From contig CM053327.1 of the NCBI GenBank assembly GCA_028583605.1, positions 14,247,629-14,311,628 on the forward strand: a stretch of DNA of 64,000 bases, given 5' to 3'. The notes under the pieces were generated by a model. It ran no database searches and was not told the origin of the DNA. It saw only the letters and a program-made list of their open reading frames with translations. The position numbers and the translations under genes are program-made. Shown in pieces: positions 37,540 to 49,089 of this stretch (within the stretch, counting starts at the first letter, position 1; the number at the start of each line of letters is the position of its first letter). The DNA comes from Dastarcus helophoroides (taxonomy: Eukaryota; Arthropoda; Insecta; Coleoptera; Bothrideridae).

Positions 37540-40310
37540 TATAAAAAAGCCCAAATTTTGAAACAAAAATGAAAATTTTAAGAAAAGTTTTTATAGTATT
37601 AACTTCGAAAATTCGAAAACATTAACTGCATTTAATTCACAATTATTTATTATTCATTAGTATTGGCAAAAAAAAGTTCAATCAAATTTTCAGTTGCTCT
37701 AAGACAACTTTTCTTATATAAATTACCCTCTAGAAAAAAAGTTGAAAATTTCACAAAAAAGATAAATATTTTTAGAAATAGACCAATTTTCAAGTCAAAA
37801 ATAAAAATTCCTAAATGAGAACCAACCAGAATTCTCAAAATTTCGACCCGAATTTCCAAATTACAAATTTGTTAGAAGTCGTCACTTTTTAGGTCTGAAT
37901 ATCTATTTCGTGTTTTACTTATAAATTGCACATTTTTGTAATTTCAGATTTTCCTCAAAATCTCGATGTTTTTCCCAAAATTTTGCGTTACACCAAATTT
38001 CCAAATTTTGTTTTTATACGTTTTAGGTTTTTCTCGAAAGTTAAAATTTTTTCTCAAGGTTTGGATTGTAATTTTAATCTTCAAACGTAATCTTTGGTTT
38101 TAAAACTTTTTTACAACATTTGAATGCATCAAAATATCCACTTTTTTGGAAATTTTGATTTTCTATTGAAAATTTTAACTTTTTATGAAAATATAAATAT
38201 TTTTCAAAATTTCGACTGTTCTAAATTTTGACATTTTCTCAAAATTCGTCTGATTGCCAAAATTTCAATTTGTTCAAAATTTCAATTTGTTCAAAATTTC
38301 AATTTTTTCAAAATTTCAATTTTTTCAAAATTTCAAATTTTTCAAAATTTAAAAATTTTCAAAATTTAAAATTTTTTGGGAATTTCGAATTCTTTTGAAA
38401 ATTTAGACTGTTGGAAGCCAGTAGGATTACATAAATTTTCAAAATTCCGATTTTCGAATTTCGCATTTTTACGAAATTTACTGACTTATGATTTTTTTCA
38501 AAATTTTCACCTTTGTTTTAAAAATCTTGGTTTTTTGAAAATTTAAATTTTTAAGAATTTTTTTTACATTTCGACTGTTTTAAAATTTATTTTTTAAAAT
38601 TCCAAAATTTGTAATTTTCTCAACATTTCGCTTCGAATTTTTTTAGAAATTATAGATTATTTTAGATTGCCGATTTTTTTTAAATTTTGATTTAATTTTA
38701 AAATTCTAACTTTTTTGAAAATTCAGATTTTTTTTTAAAAATCTAATTCTCAAAATTTCCTATTTTTTTTTGTTGAAATTCCTGATTTTCAAAATATTTT
38801 TTTTTTAATAAAATAGGAACGATTTATCAGATATTTTGACTTTTCTGAAAATTTAGTTTGTTAATAAAAAATTTAAATGTTTCTCGAAAATTTCGGATCT
38901 TTTGAAAATTTCCAATTTTCTTGAACATTTTGACTTTCAGTTTTTCACTTTCTTTTAAAATTCGGTCCTTTTTGAAATTTGGACTACTCTTCAAAATTTT
39001 CACCGATTTGAAAAATCTTAACTTTGTTCAAAATTGTAATTTGGCTTCAAATTAAACTAGTATGCGACTTTAAAAATTTCGCCTATTATTTAAAAATTTC
39101 GATTTTTCGAAATTTGACTTTTTAAAGTATTGAATTTTTCATAATTTTTACATTTTTGAAAATCTTTTTATTAAAAATATCTGTATTTTTGAAAACGTAG
39201 ACATTTTTCTAAATTTCAACTATTTAAATATTAATTCAAAATTCGTCTTTGAAAATTGGACATTTTTTGAAATTTTCTTTTTTTCAAATTTCTAACTTTT
39301 GACAAAATTTTTAGAATTCGATATTATCTCAAAACCTCGATATTTTTTTAAAAAATTTCGACTTTTATAAGTTTGGCATTTTTACAAAATTTTGCCTCCC
39401 TTTTTTAAATAAAGAATTATCAACATTTCGACTTTTTTTCAAATAACTGAATTATTTTGAAAATTTTAAATTTAGTTTTCCCAAATTTGATCTTTTTATA
39501 AAATTTTCTAAATCTTCCAAAATTTTAATTCCTTCTTCAAAATTGTGGCTTTTCCAAAAATTTCGACTTTTCTAAAATTTAAAAATTTTGTAGTAAACCA
39601 AATTTTATTTTTATAAATCTCAGTTTTTTCCCGAGATCTGATTGAAAATTTGAGCATGTTTTATAAATATTTGAGATGAAAGTGATAATTTTAAAAACTT
39701 TAAATTTAACTTTTCGGTGTTTAACTGTCATCTCGAAATGTCTATTTTTTTAAAAATTTTAGTCTTTAAACCTAATCTTCGGCTTAAAAAATGTAGGTTT
39801 TGAGTTTTAAATCAAAATTTACAGGCAAAAATAAAAAAAAATAGGTTTAAATTTGGAGGGAAAATAATTGTCATTTCATAACACATATTTAAAGAAAGTA
39901 GGCGTAGAAAGGTCAACAATTAAAAAAAAATTGTTTTAGAAATATCCAGTTTAAAGGCAACATTTCCGGTGTTTTCTCAAAATTTCGACTTTTTTCTCTA
40001 AATTGTAAAATGAACGTCGAAATATCCACTTTTTTTCTCGAAATTTCAAGAAAAAAGTCGCATTTTCGATTTTACCTTAGTCTAAATTTCGTTATTAAAG
40101 TCGAAATGTTGACTTTAATTTCGGAATTAAAAATAACCTAAATTTCCAGACTAAACGGGAAAATTTTGAAAAAGAAGTTGAAATTTCGAGAAGAGTCGAA
40201 ATTTCGAGATTAAAGTCGAAATTTCAATTTTAGTACCGGAAGTCGAAATTTTAACGACACATTCAAAATTTCTAAAAATTTTTTTTTAAATTGATGTCCT
40301 TATTGTTCTT
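37540..40310 (-). repeat. A/T-rich repeat inside the hAT element, reverse polarity with a forward tail
   Basis: From about 37.54 to 39.64 kb the reverse polarity dominates (tcaaaatttcgacttt). From about 40.08 kb words such as agtcgaaatttcgag in forward polarity appear. The polarity switch inside one element suggests an inverted or composite origin. Confidence 0.6.
38258..38350. repeat. 17-bp tandem array within the A/T-rich repeat
   Basis: The unit caaaatttcaatttgtt is repeated head to tail at 38258, 38275, 38292 and 38309, with g-to-t changes, then decays over two further imperfect units. It is the most regular array found in any of the A/T-rich blocks. Confidence 0.8.
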
Positions 40311-40739
40311 TTTACACTTTGACAATTTTGATTTTTTAAACCTGCAGTTAAATATTTAAAAACATCGGAAAAGCATCGATGTATTGTTACCGATTATCGA
40401 TGTTTGAGACATCGATGTCTTTTTAAAAAAAATATCGATGTTCAAACATCGATGCATTTTTGAACGATGTTGCATCCCTAATTGAGGGCCCAAAAATAAA
40501 TCCTTCACAAGAACTTTAAAAAACCCGCAATTTAAATGAAAAATCCCTTATTTACTCCAAATGGATAGAATACACATAAGTAGAAGCAAATTAACGAATT
40601 TTATTATGAATATTTTCATTAAAAATTAATAAAAAAATGTTCATTTGTTGTCGCTCTTAAACAATATAAAATATCCTTCCTACAGTTATATTGAACCTGT
40701 CGTGGTAGTTGTAGAAGAGAGTCCTAATACAACATTTCA

Positions 40740-42720
40740 AAAAAATGAACTTTTGGGATCAAATTTTAAAAGAAGATCCAGATTTTTAACATATGACTTT
40801 TCTTAAAGTTTACAAAAATTTGGAAATTCGTGATTAAAAAAATTAAAAATCCTAGAAAATGTCGAAAATTTGCATTTAATTCAAAATGTTAAAAAAATTG
40901 GAAATTCTGTAATATACGAAATTTTGGAAAAAACAAATCGAAGTTTTGGATGAAAAGTATTTTAAACATTAAAAAATATTTTAAAAATAAATTATAATTT
41001 ATATTTAGCAAATAATTCAAGTTAAAGAAAAAAAATTGAAAAGCATGTAATGAAATAATCAAAATTAAAAATTAAAAAAAATTCTAAATTAATTAAAAAA
41101 ACATTTAAACAGAAAATTTACAAGTAAAGTGAAAATTTAATTTTAAAACCACCAAAATATGGAGTCAGAACTGTAGGAAAGAAACTAAAATTGAAAGTTT
41201 AAATCTTGAGAGTGGGTAGAAATCAAAGTTGCATAAAAACGCATGATTTATCTGCAACAAAATCTACTCAAAATTTGAAGAAACCATATTTAACATTGTA
41301 GCAAAAGTTAAAAATTTCTTAAAAAATCTCGAGGTTTCGAGATCAGAGTCAGTATTTTGAAAATAGTTGACAACGGAAAGCTGGGTTAGAAATTGGTAAA
41401 ACCTATTTAATTAACGACGCCTTAGAAATTCCAAATTTAAATTTAAAATTCTGAGAAAAAACCGAGACGAAAACAAATTAGAATTCGAAAATTTGGAAAT
41501 TTCAAATTTAAACTTGTTTTGTTTTTCTCAAAATAACATTTTTTAGAAGTTTTCAAATTTTTATCGACGCTTTTTCCCATCAATTTCGAGTGTAAGGTCG
41601 ATATTTGCAGGAATAGTTTAAAAACTTTGAGATTAAACATTAAAATTTTGATTGCTTTTGAAACTTATGACTTGATAATATCGACATTTAAACTTCAAAC
41701 TTAAAATTTTCTTCATCTTAAAATTTTGAGTTTGTAGTCGAAATTGCAAATTTATTCTCCAAATTTTAATCTTCCTTCTTAGAATTTCAAATTTAACGTC
41801 AAAATGTTGACTTACAATTAGTCAACATATCAGTTTAAAAGGTCGCAATTTAATAAATGTAAACTCCTTTTTTAAATGCTTTAAGATGTCCTAAATTTTT
41901 TCAAAATTTTTAGTTTTTTTCCGTGGAAGCTTTGATTTTAACTTTTAAATTTAAGATTTGATTTTGACTTTTTAGAATTTAATGTTAAATCATTGAATTT
42001 TGCCTCAAAATATTGAAGTTGTTTCATAAAATTTGACCTCGATCAAGAAATTTCAGTTTTAAAATTGAAAGTTAAAAAACGGCAATTTTACGTTTAAACG
42101 AGAAATTCCGAAAAATAAGTCAAAATAAAATATGACGTAGTGTATACACATAATGTACATAATGAGATATAATGTAGTTAATTTTAATTACGTATTTGGA
42201 AGCTTCTTAAGTATGTTTCAGTGTTGAGTCATAAACAGCGATTGACAAACAAACATCCAACTCAATCGTTGCTTATGGCAATCTATAAGAGACTGCCAAT
42301 CCTTAACAGAAAGTTACTAAAAATCTGGAATTCTGGAAGGAGTAACTGGCAAAGAAAAAGCCAATAACACATATACCCGGCATAAAAATAAACAAAAATA
42401 AATAAGACATTTCAAAAATTTTGTTTACAAGCGGGAGAATATTTTTTATAAACTTCAACTTTTGCACAAAATTTCGTGTCCGATATTCAAGTTTAATCAT
42501 TTTCGCATGTAAACTTCAAAATCCTAGTTTAAAATAACATAAAAATATGAAATTTAAAATATTTTTCTGAAATCTTCTTGAAATCAACTTTTTAAGATTA
42601 AAGGCGGAATATCGAAAAAAATTCGAAAATTTGAATGAAAAGTCAAATTATTGAGAATAATATTTAAGTTTTGATTTGAAGACGAAAATTTTAGAAAAAC
42701 AAAAAAAATTGTAGTGTAAA
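40740..42720. repeat. A/T-rich repeat block, forward then reverse polarity
   Basis: The first kilobase has aaatgtcgaaaatttgc words (forward). After about 41.64 kb, attttgactttttag and aattttgagtttgtagtcg words mix in (reverse). No gene is recognised. Confidence 0.5.
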
Positions 42721-43171
42721 CTCACGATATACTCCGTTTCAATCTTGTGATTTACGAATTGTCTTGCTGCAGGAAAATATGAAAACGTATGGTTGAGATA
42801 CTGCTCTTTGATCTTGAATTTGGTTTTACTCTTATACCTGAAAGCTCTTCCTATGGAAAATTCAAATTATGGAACACGGAACACTTTTCTTGACTCCGTT
42901 CAATCCCTGGGGAGGTTGGGGAGGTGTAGTTTTTACTAACTTTGGTCGCAGAAACCTGTATATACTCATATGACAATTTCTTTATTTGCTGTATTTAAAT
43001 TATATTAATTTACACAATTTCTAATATTTGTATCTAATACCATAAGATATAGCCTCTGAGAAAAGAGTGTAACAGATTAACAAATCTTTTGTTTTTTCTT
43101 CAATTTAAATCAAATATCTTCACAGAAAAACAATGTCTAAGCAGAATAGAGCACTGATGCAGTAGCCGTCA

Positions 43172-44614
43172 ATGTCAATATGTGACAAAACAGTACTTAT
43201 GTTGTTTCCACTTATCGCGTATTTTGTTATTATTTTTTGGAATGAAATTGATAAAGTAGAAAATTCAAAAGAAAATCGATCCAACACGACTAATTATGCT
43301 ATTCGACGGAACTTGAAAGGGCAACTTGATTTTTTTAAAAATTTGGAAGGAATGGCTAATATTAGGCGAAAAGGACACGCTAATACTACTTCAACCAAGC
43401 GAGCGAATAATAAATCAAAAATAAAAGCTAATGGCCCTTTACTTAGAAAAGGTCCCAGAGATTTGAAATCATCGGACAATTCTGATAGATTAGCAACTCC
43501 GCGCTTGTTGAGGCCTATGAAGAAAAATGATTCGCATTTTGATGACATTAGGAGCGAAATTGCTTTCGATGATGGCTTGGGGGAAGCCGATTTGGATGAA
43601 TATTTGGGTTTAGAGGATATTACGACCGAGCAAACGACAACGGAAGATTTAAAACCTGATGAGTACTATTTCCCTTTCGGAGATATCGAGGAAGATGACA
43701 AAGATTACACGAAAGATGAGTACGACGAAGTCGAAGAGGAAGATCATAAACAGGAAGATCACAATCAAGTTGTCGTAGAGAAACGTAATCCAGAGGCACA
43801 TAGATCTAGGGGAGAAATTGAAAGAAGTTATGCTTGTGATGAACATAAATACGTGGTAGGTATAGAAGCGGCAGACGAGGGACACGTATGTGCTGGCGTT
43901 ATCATTAATTCGAGGTGGGTCCTCACTGCGAAAATATGCGTGATTTCCTATTACGCTCATCCTTACAACATTTTTGTAGTTGGAGGGCTGATAGCGAGTA
44001 ATGAATTTTATCGTCAGCGCATAAGAGCGCGAAAGATTTACTTTCCAGATGAAAAAATTCTGCACAGCAAACGGAATCAGACAGTGGCGGCAATATTATT
44101 GAGACACCCGATGAAGAAGAGTATCGCTGTCATGTATTTCAAAGTAGAATATCCTTTCGTCACTGCGCTAGGATTGACGAAACACCATAAGAAGTATCCT
44201 CATTTCGTTTACACTTTTCGATGGACGCAAGAATCGTCTATACTTGGAGATATATTCGTTTTAAACTGCAACAGGATTAGATTGACTCGTGCTATCAATA
44301 AATTCCTGGTGGAAGGACAAAATGAAGTAAGCGGAAAATGGTGCGTTGGTTCGGAAATGGGATCACCTGTAGTGTTCTCTATCAGACCGAACTTCATGGG
44401 CATTGTGGTTGGGGGGGATAGGTGCGGACCGGATGGGATAATGATATTGTTCATCTTAAAGCAACTGAAAACCATTAATCAAATTGTCCAAGGAAAGAAC
44501 ATAGCAGGGGAAGATGGTAAAATGAAGGAAGGCGATGAGAATCAAGGGTTCAGAATAACTTATAATTACTTTGTTTTATTTGGACTGTTTGTAATACATG
44601 TTTTATTTCACTAA
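43172..44614 (+). CDS. Catalytically inactive serine protease homologue with acidic N-terminal domain
   Basis: A single 480-residue frame. The ATG is the first after an in-frame TAG at 43163. Residues 8-22 are hydrophobic (signal anchor or signal peptide). Residues 30-120 are basic and Asn/Lys-rich, and 130-205 strongly acidic (runs such as DIEEDDKDYTKDEYDEVEEE). From about 221 an S1 trypsin fold is recognisable: CAGVIINSRWVLTAKICV at 240-257 gives the paired Cys of the His loop, but the His is replaced (LTAAHC becomes LTAKIC). VAAILL at 305-310 replaces the DIALL Asp motif. CVGSEMGSPVV at 391-401 replaces GDSGGP, with the Ser lost and one residue inserted. GIVVGG...CGPDGIMILF matches the last barrel strand. 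All three catalytic residues are gone, so it is a pseudoprotease. Residues 464-479 form a hydrophobic C-terminus, possibly a membrane or GPI-anchor signal. No intron is seen; retroposition or an intronless gene are both possible. Confidence 0.8.
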   Translation: MSICDKTVLMLFPLIAYFVIIFWNEIDKVENSKENRSNTTNYAIRRNLKGQLDFFKNLEGMANIRRKGHANTTSTKRANNKSKIKANGPLLRKGPRDLKSSDNSDRLATPRLLRPMKKNDSHFDDIRSEIAFDDGLGEADLDEYLGLEDITTEQTTTEDLKPDEYYFPFGDIEEDDKDYTKDEYDEVEEEDHKQEDHNQVVVEKRNPEAHRSRGEIERSYACDEHKYVVGIEAADEGHVCAGVIINSRWVLTAKICVISYYAHPYNIFVVGGLIASNEFYRQRIRARKIYFPDEKILHSKRNQTVAAILLRHPMKKSIAVMYFKVEYPFVTALGLTKHHKKYPHFVYTFRWTQESSILGDIFVLNCNRIRLTRAINKFLVEGQNEVSGKWCVGSEMGSPVVFSIRPNFMGIVVGGDRCGPDGIMILFILKQLKTINQIVQGKNIAGEDGKMKEGDENQGFRITYNYFVLFGLFVIHVLFH

Positions 44615-45440
44615 AAATAAGTGCGTTTATTTATTTAAATAGTCTTTACCCAATTTAAGTATTTTGGTATATGAAGCTGCATTGATTGTCAATGCTACGT
44701 AATGGGGATAAGAGAGGATATATATTGGTTCTGTACTTGTAATTGAAGGTGACAAATGCATTAGCCGGCCATACACGAACGAATCTGATCTGCGGATTTA
44801 ATCTGCAAAGGTATATCTGCGCACTTGGCTCATTACATACCACTTACTTTTACTTACTTGCATCCACTAACGTACATGTCTGTACACATATTCTAACCTC
44901 CAATTAAATCCGTCAGCTAAAATCTTTACGTTATTGGGCTAATATTCGTCACATTGGTACGGATTCGACTCTGCTCGCAGAATATTTATGTTATCTGGCA
45001 TTTTGGAGTGAAAGATGTCAAAGTCAGAAGAAATCAAAACCTTTAACAGCCACTAACTGACATATTTAGTCTGTGCAAGGTACAGTCTGCCGATTAATCT
45101 GTGGCTCGGCCAAGTCCGTTAACGCAAAGTTAATTCCGCTGATTTGATATGTGCCGTATCCAATGCGTTGAGTAATCTGCTGTTGTACGGGTGGCTATTA
45201 GGCTACTATTTTTTCATGAACTTACAATTAGTAATTTTTATCTATTTATTACTTCGGCAATTAGTGATAATAAATAATCTAAAGAGCAGTCCTCAATCAA
45301 TGCATGTTAGTTGGTGCATACTGATGAAAAAAAAGCATCAACAAAATACAACGAAAATATACTAAGGTGGATGTTAAGAGTCACTCTCCAAACATAATTT
45401 TAACTTTAGCGAGTACGAAAGTCTGCTGTACGGGGCCACA
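44615..45440. other. Intergenic downstream of the protease homologue
   Basis: No gene is recognised. Words like aatctgatctgcgg at about 44780 and gattaatctgtggctcggcc at about 45092 are weakly similar and could be remains of a small DNA transposon, but I could not pair clear ends. Confidence 0.35.
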
Positions 45441-45449
45441 ATTATAGAA

Positions 45450-45511
45450 AAAAGAGTTCTGTCTGGCGGGTAAGCGAACCCAAGTCTCCCTTACTACAAT
45501 GGGTAATTACT
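45450..45511 (-). repeat. tRNA-like sequence, 3' half (interrupted by hAT)
   Basis: Read on the minus strand and joined to the piece beyond the hAT element (47657-47715), the sequence runs TCCTAATATAATCGTTAGTAATTA, split here into TCCTAATATAATCG and TTAGTAATTA, then CCCATTGTAGTAAGGGAGAC and TTGGGTTCGCTTACCCG. The order resembles a tRNA-Asp/Glu type (A box around TATAATCGTTAG, B box around GGGTTCG). It is probably a tRNA pseudogene or tRNA-derived SINE head, broken by the transposon. Confidence 0.5.
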
Positions 45512-45835
45512 AGGGCCCTGATTTTATGACTTATACATAAAGAATATGTAAAAGCATATTTTGGCTGATTTTTGTTGTGGAGGCATAATTTATAGAATTT
45601 TAGGAATTTTACCTGCGTAACTTAAATTCTCAATAGGAGAAAGTATATACCTACACTCTTAGTAGGGAATTACACGGGATAACCCATTACCCCCGCTCTT
45701 AGGCAATGGCCCATTAGTAGGTACACTTAGCATTAAGTACGTCATTTTCCTGATAAGTAGGCCTAATAATAAGTAATTTTCTATTAGATATTCAGTTTAT
45801 TTCTCTATTTCTAACGAATAATAGCAAAAATCAAA

Positions 45836-47343
45836 ATGCCCAAGGAATGCCTTTCCTTAAAAGTAAAATTAAATAACTACATGAAGAGTTTTCCAAATTT
45901 TAGTACCGACGGAGAGATATTGTTCTGTAAAGTATGCGAAATTAAAGTGACAGCAAACAAGATTTCCCAATTAAAGCAGCACCTACAAAAAGCAAAACAT
46001 TTACGGTCGATGAAACGTGACGCGAGCATATCGTCTAAAAAATCTCAGTTGTTGTTGCTTCCTTCAGGTAACTTTGTTTTTATGAATGTCTATATTTAAG
46101 CAAATTAATCTATTAATTTGTTTTAGTCATAGTAAACGAAGAACTTTCATCGGGGAAATCATTCAATAAGAAATTATGCGCAGTTTTTATATCCGCTGAT
46201 ATACCCTTGCAGAAATTGGAGAATGAATATTTTCGCAAATTTTTACAAGATTTGGCAAACGAAAAAACTCCTCAAACAATATCATCTTGCTCTACATTAA
46301 GAAAAAAATATATTCCGACATTGTATCAAGACACATTAGAACTGTTGCGTCAAGAGTGTAAGGACAAGTATTTGTGGGGTTCCTTAGATGAAACAACAGA
46401 TAGTGAACAATGGCATGTAGCAAATTTTGTAGTTGGTACTTTAGATGAAAATGCGTGCGGAAAACCATTTTTGTTAAGCATGGATGTTCTAGAAAACGTC
46501 AATCATGCTACAATTTCGGGATTTTTTAATAACGCTTTGCAAATTTTATGGTCTCATGGAATCCAGTATGACAAAATTTTACACGTGTGCACTGATGCAG
46601 CCCCATATATGAAGAAGTCTGTGACCGGTTTGTCGGTATTATTTCCCAAAATGATCCATACCACTTGTTTCGCTCATGGTCTACACCGATTGGCTGAATT
46701 AATAAGATATCAACATCCTTGCGTCAATCAATTAATAGCAAGTGGGAAAAACATTTTTTTGAAAGCGCCACATAGAGAAACTTACTTTCGAAACAAAGTT
46801 AACATCCCTTTACCGCCGTCGCCCATTGTGACAAGATGGGGCACGTGGCTCGAGGCAGCTTTTTAATATGCGGACAATTTTGAACATTTTAAACAAGTGG
46901 TCAATTCTTTTGATAAGGAAGAAGCTCAATCAATAGAGGAATGGCAACTGGTGATTAACACACCAGGGCTTTTCCGATCTCTTATTTTTATAAAATCAAA
47001 CTTTTCATGTTTGATAGGTGCCCTTACACAACTACAAAGTCAGGGAATAAATCTTCGTACAAGTATATCTATCATTGAAAACATCAGAAGTAAACTTTTA
47101 AATCTAAACAATAAAAAGTATTTGGAAAAATTTGATATGATTTTTAATAAAAATGCAAGGTATAAAACGTTGAGAGAGTATAGTTGTGTGTTTAAAACAG
47201 GAAAGTGTTCTGAAGATGACATTAATGAAAATCATTCCATTAAAGAAATTTTACAATATCAGTATGTACCGGTAACGTCTTGTGACGTTGAAAGAACTTT
47301 TTCAGAATACAAGCAAATTTTCAAAGAGGTCGTTTCTTTTTGA
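45836..47343 (+). pseudogene. hAT transposase with one intron and a single in-frame stop
   Basis: Exon 1 (45836-46067) and exon 2 (46127-47343) are separated by a 59-bp GT-AG intron; joining them keeps the frame and gives 482 codons. The N-terminus has a BED-type zinc finger (C31, C34, H49, H55). The catalytic part shows SLDETTDSEQWHVANFVVGT with the first Asp, CTDAAPYMKKS with the second, CFAHGLHRLAE, and PSPIVTRWGTWLEAAF around the conserved Arg-Trp. The C-terminus holds the dimerisation signature PVTSCDVERTFSEYK with the last acidic residue. The single defect is a TAA at 46864-46866, immediately after EAAF; downstream the frame is open to the TGA at 47341. The enzyme would cut and paste its own element in the nucleus. 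One nonsense change, or a sequencing error, is all that separates it from an open frame. The C-terminal part looks shorter than in many hAT transposases. Confidence 0.85.
46068..46126 (+). other. Intron of the hAT transposase (59 bp)
   Basis: Donor gtaact and acceptor tttgttttag. The split codon (G plus TC, Val) is restored, and the same frame runs on both sides, so the intron is well supported despite its small size. Confidence 0.8.
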
Positions 47344-47656
47344 AAACTTATAACAATGGTGCATAATTAAATGTAATAGCGTGAACACCTTAATGTAGTT
47401 AATAAATAGAAAGCATGTTATGGGTATTTAAGATATTTAATTAATTTTTAATTATCTTATTTTATTAATTTTAAGGAATTAGTAAAATATATTGAATATT
47501 TCAATAATAATGTTAATGAGTGACATAATAATAAATATTTTCTTAGATACTTGGAACTATTTTTTTAAGGAATATTTTATGGGAATATTTTTCATTTTTT
47601 TAGAGCATAAAAGAATCATATTTTTGAAGTTTGTTAGGGAATAAAATCCGGGCCCT

Positions 47657-47720
47657 GGATTACTAACGATTATATTAGGAAGCGTGCTTTTCCCTTGGTA
47701 GGATTTTGTGAGATTTAAAC
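47657..47720 (-). repeat. tRNA-like sequence, 5' half (interrupted by hAT)
   Basis: This is the other half of the tRNA-Asp/Glu-like sequence described at 45450-45511. It starts (minus strand) in the region of aagcacgcttcctaatataa and ends at the hAT target duplication. Confidence 0.45.
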
Positions 47721-49089
47721 CGACTTCTTAGCCCGTCGTACGTAATTTTTTTTTTAAATGAACGTTACGTAATTCTGGGTTTTCTTTGCCATTACAACTT
47801 GTAATTGCTTTAATAAATATTTAAAAATTCCTATCAATCTAAATGCAAGAAATAATTAAATAAATAAATGTTAGGATAAAAGAAACTGTGGCTGTTAATA
47901 CTTTTTGTTAAAAACATAGGACCCTTATTCGTATATAATCGAAATTCTAAACTTACCGCTCCCAAATATTCAATCTTTAGAGAAGTCTGGAATAAACAGT
48001 TTCGTATGAGTCACCTCATTCAGTGAATGTCGAGTCTTCAACCAACTACCGCTTAAAATTACTAATTAAACCCACTACTCCTTAAACCTGCTACTGTATT
48101 GTAGAGAATTTAATTACCTCATTTAAGGCAGCATTATCCAAATGGTGAGTTATAACCCGTCACCGAGCCACGAAAATAAAATACTGGGTCGCAAAATTAT
48201 AGCCTTCAATCATATTTGTTAAATTTTCGAAAACAAGCGATAACAAATTCCAAAATTTTTTAATAAATTACAAAAATTAAAACTCTGAACTTTATCCCGA
48301 TTTCAAAAAAACATTGAAAAATTTCAAGTCTACTGTGTAGGAATTACGATTTCCCAACACTTTTACTTTTTTCTAATATTTTGATTTTAATTTCGAAGTT
48401 TCGATTTCCACTTTTCTGAAAACGGAACGTTTTGGTGTCAGGATGCCTTTCAGGGGGTCCAGGGGGTAAGCTGAAAAGGACATATAGCCGCATCGAGTGT
48501 TACGTGAAAATTGCAGACATAAATTAACGACATTCAGGTCGATTCGACGAGTTATTTTCGAATGTTTATTTTCTAAAAATAACGTCGACGCTAAGCTAAG
48601 TTGCGATCTTTCATTTTGTAAATTTATTTCGAAAGGACAATTAATCAACATAAAAAGAACAAAAAAAATTCACATCAGCAATAAGTTAACCGTTAAAGTT
48701 TGCGTTTTATCAAAACACACGCTACCTTTCAAGACAGCGTATAATTCAACCAAGTTAACCGAGCGTAATGAGGATAATTACTTTAATCGGCTTTTATTTT
48801 TGGACTTTTTAATGTTATTTTTAAGAGGCTTATCGATTTGATAAGGAATAGGTGTGTTCTACATTTAAATAAGGGTAGCGTTTAGCATTTATTTTAATTT
48901 AACCTCTCTCGATTATCATTTGACTTGTCATTATTTATTTTATTGGTTTTTATATACTACGAAGAAGCCCAGATATATAATATAGCTATATAGCATTTAA
49001 AAAGATAGCAAGTTAAAGAAAAGTGATATATTTTGTAGTAATATATAAATCACGGCACTCCACCAGCGCTCCACCAGCTCCACCAACTG
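47721..49089. other. Intergenic; island of normal complexity at 48.43-48.84 kb
   Basis: AT-rich DNA with a patch of A/T-rich repeat at 48.22-48.42 kb. At 48430-48840 complexity rises and short frames appear on both strands (92 and 114 codons) with no family resemblance. It may be conserved non-coding DNA. A small tandem of ctccaccagc words lies at 49058-49088. Confidence 0.3.

Larger units (their letters stand above)
37217..40480. mobile_element. Non-autonomous hAT-like transposon, 3.26 kb, filled with A/T-rich repeat
   Basis: Both ends begin TAGGGATGCAA as inverted repeats. They are flanked by ATTGAGGA (37209-37216) and ATTGAGGG (40481-40488), an 8-bp target duplication matching at 7 of 8 positions. 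The subterminal 130 bp on each side carry many copies of the palindromic word CATCGATG or its variants, as hAT elements often do for transposase binding. No transposase frame exists. Most of the interior from 37.54 to 40.31 kb is the degenerate A/T-rich repeat found elsewhere in the window. The superfamily call rests on the 8-bp duplication and TAGGG ends. Confidence 0.8.
45512..47656 (+). mobile_element. hAT transposon, nearly intact (2145 bp)
   Basis: The terminal inverted repeats are AGGGCCCTGATTTTAT at the left and AGGGCCCGGATTTTAT (reverse complement of the right end). The flanks TAATTACT and GGATTACT share ATTACT and agree at 6 of 8 positions as the expected 8-bp target duplication. One transposase gene fills the interior in the plus direction. 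High coding integrity suggests a comparatively recent arrival. Confidence 0.85.

Noticed and set aside
44760..45135. Possible small DNA transposon with ggccatacacg-type ends
   Set aside because: The two ends share only short words (aatctg, tctgc, ggcc) and no target duplication was found.
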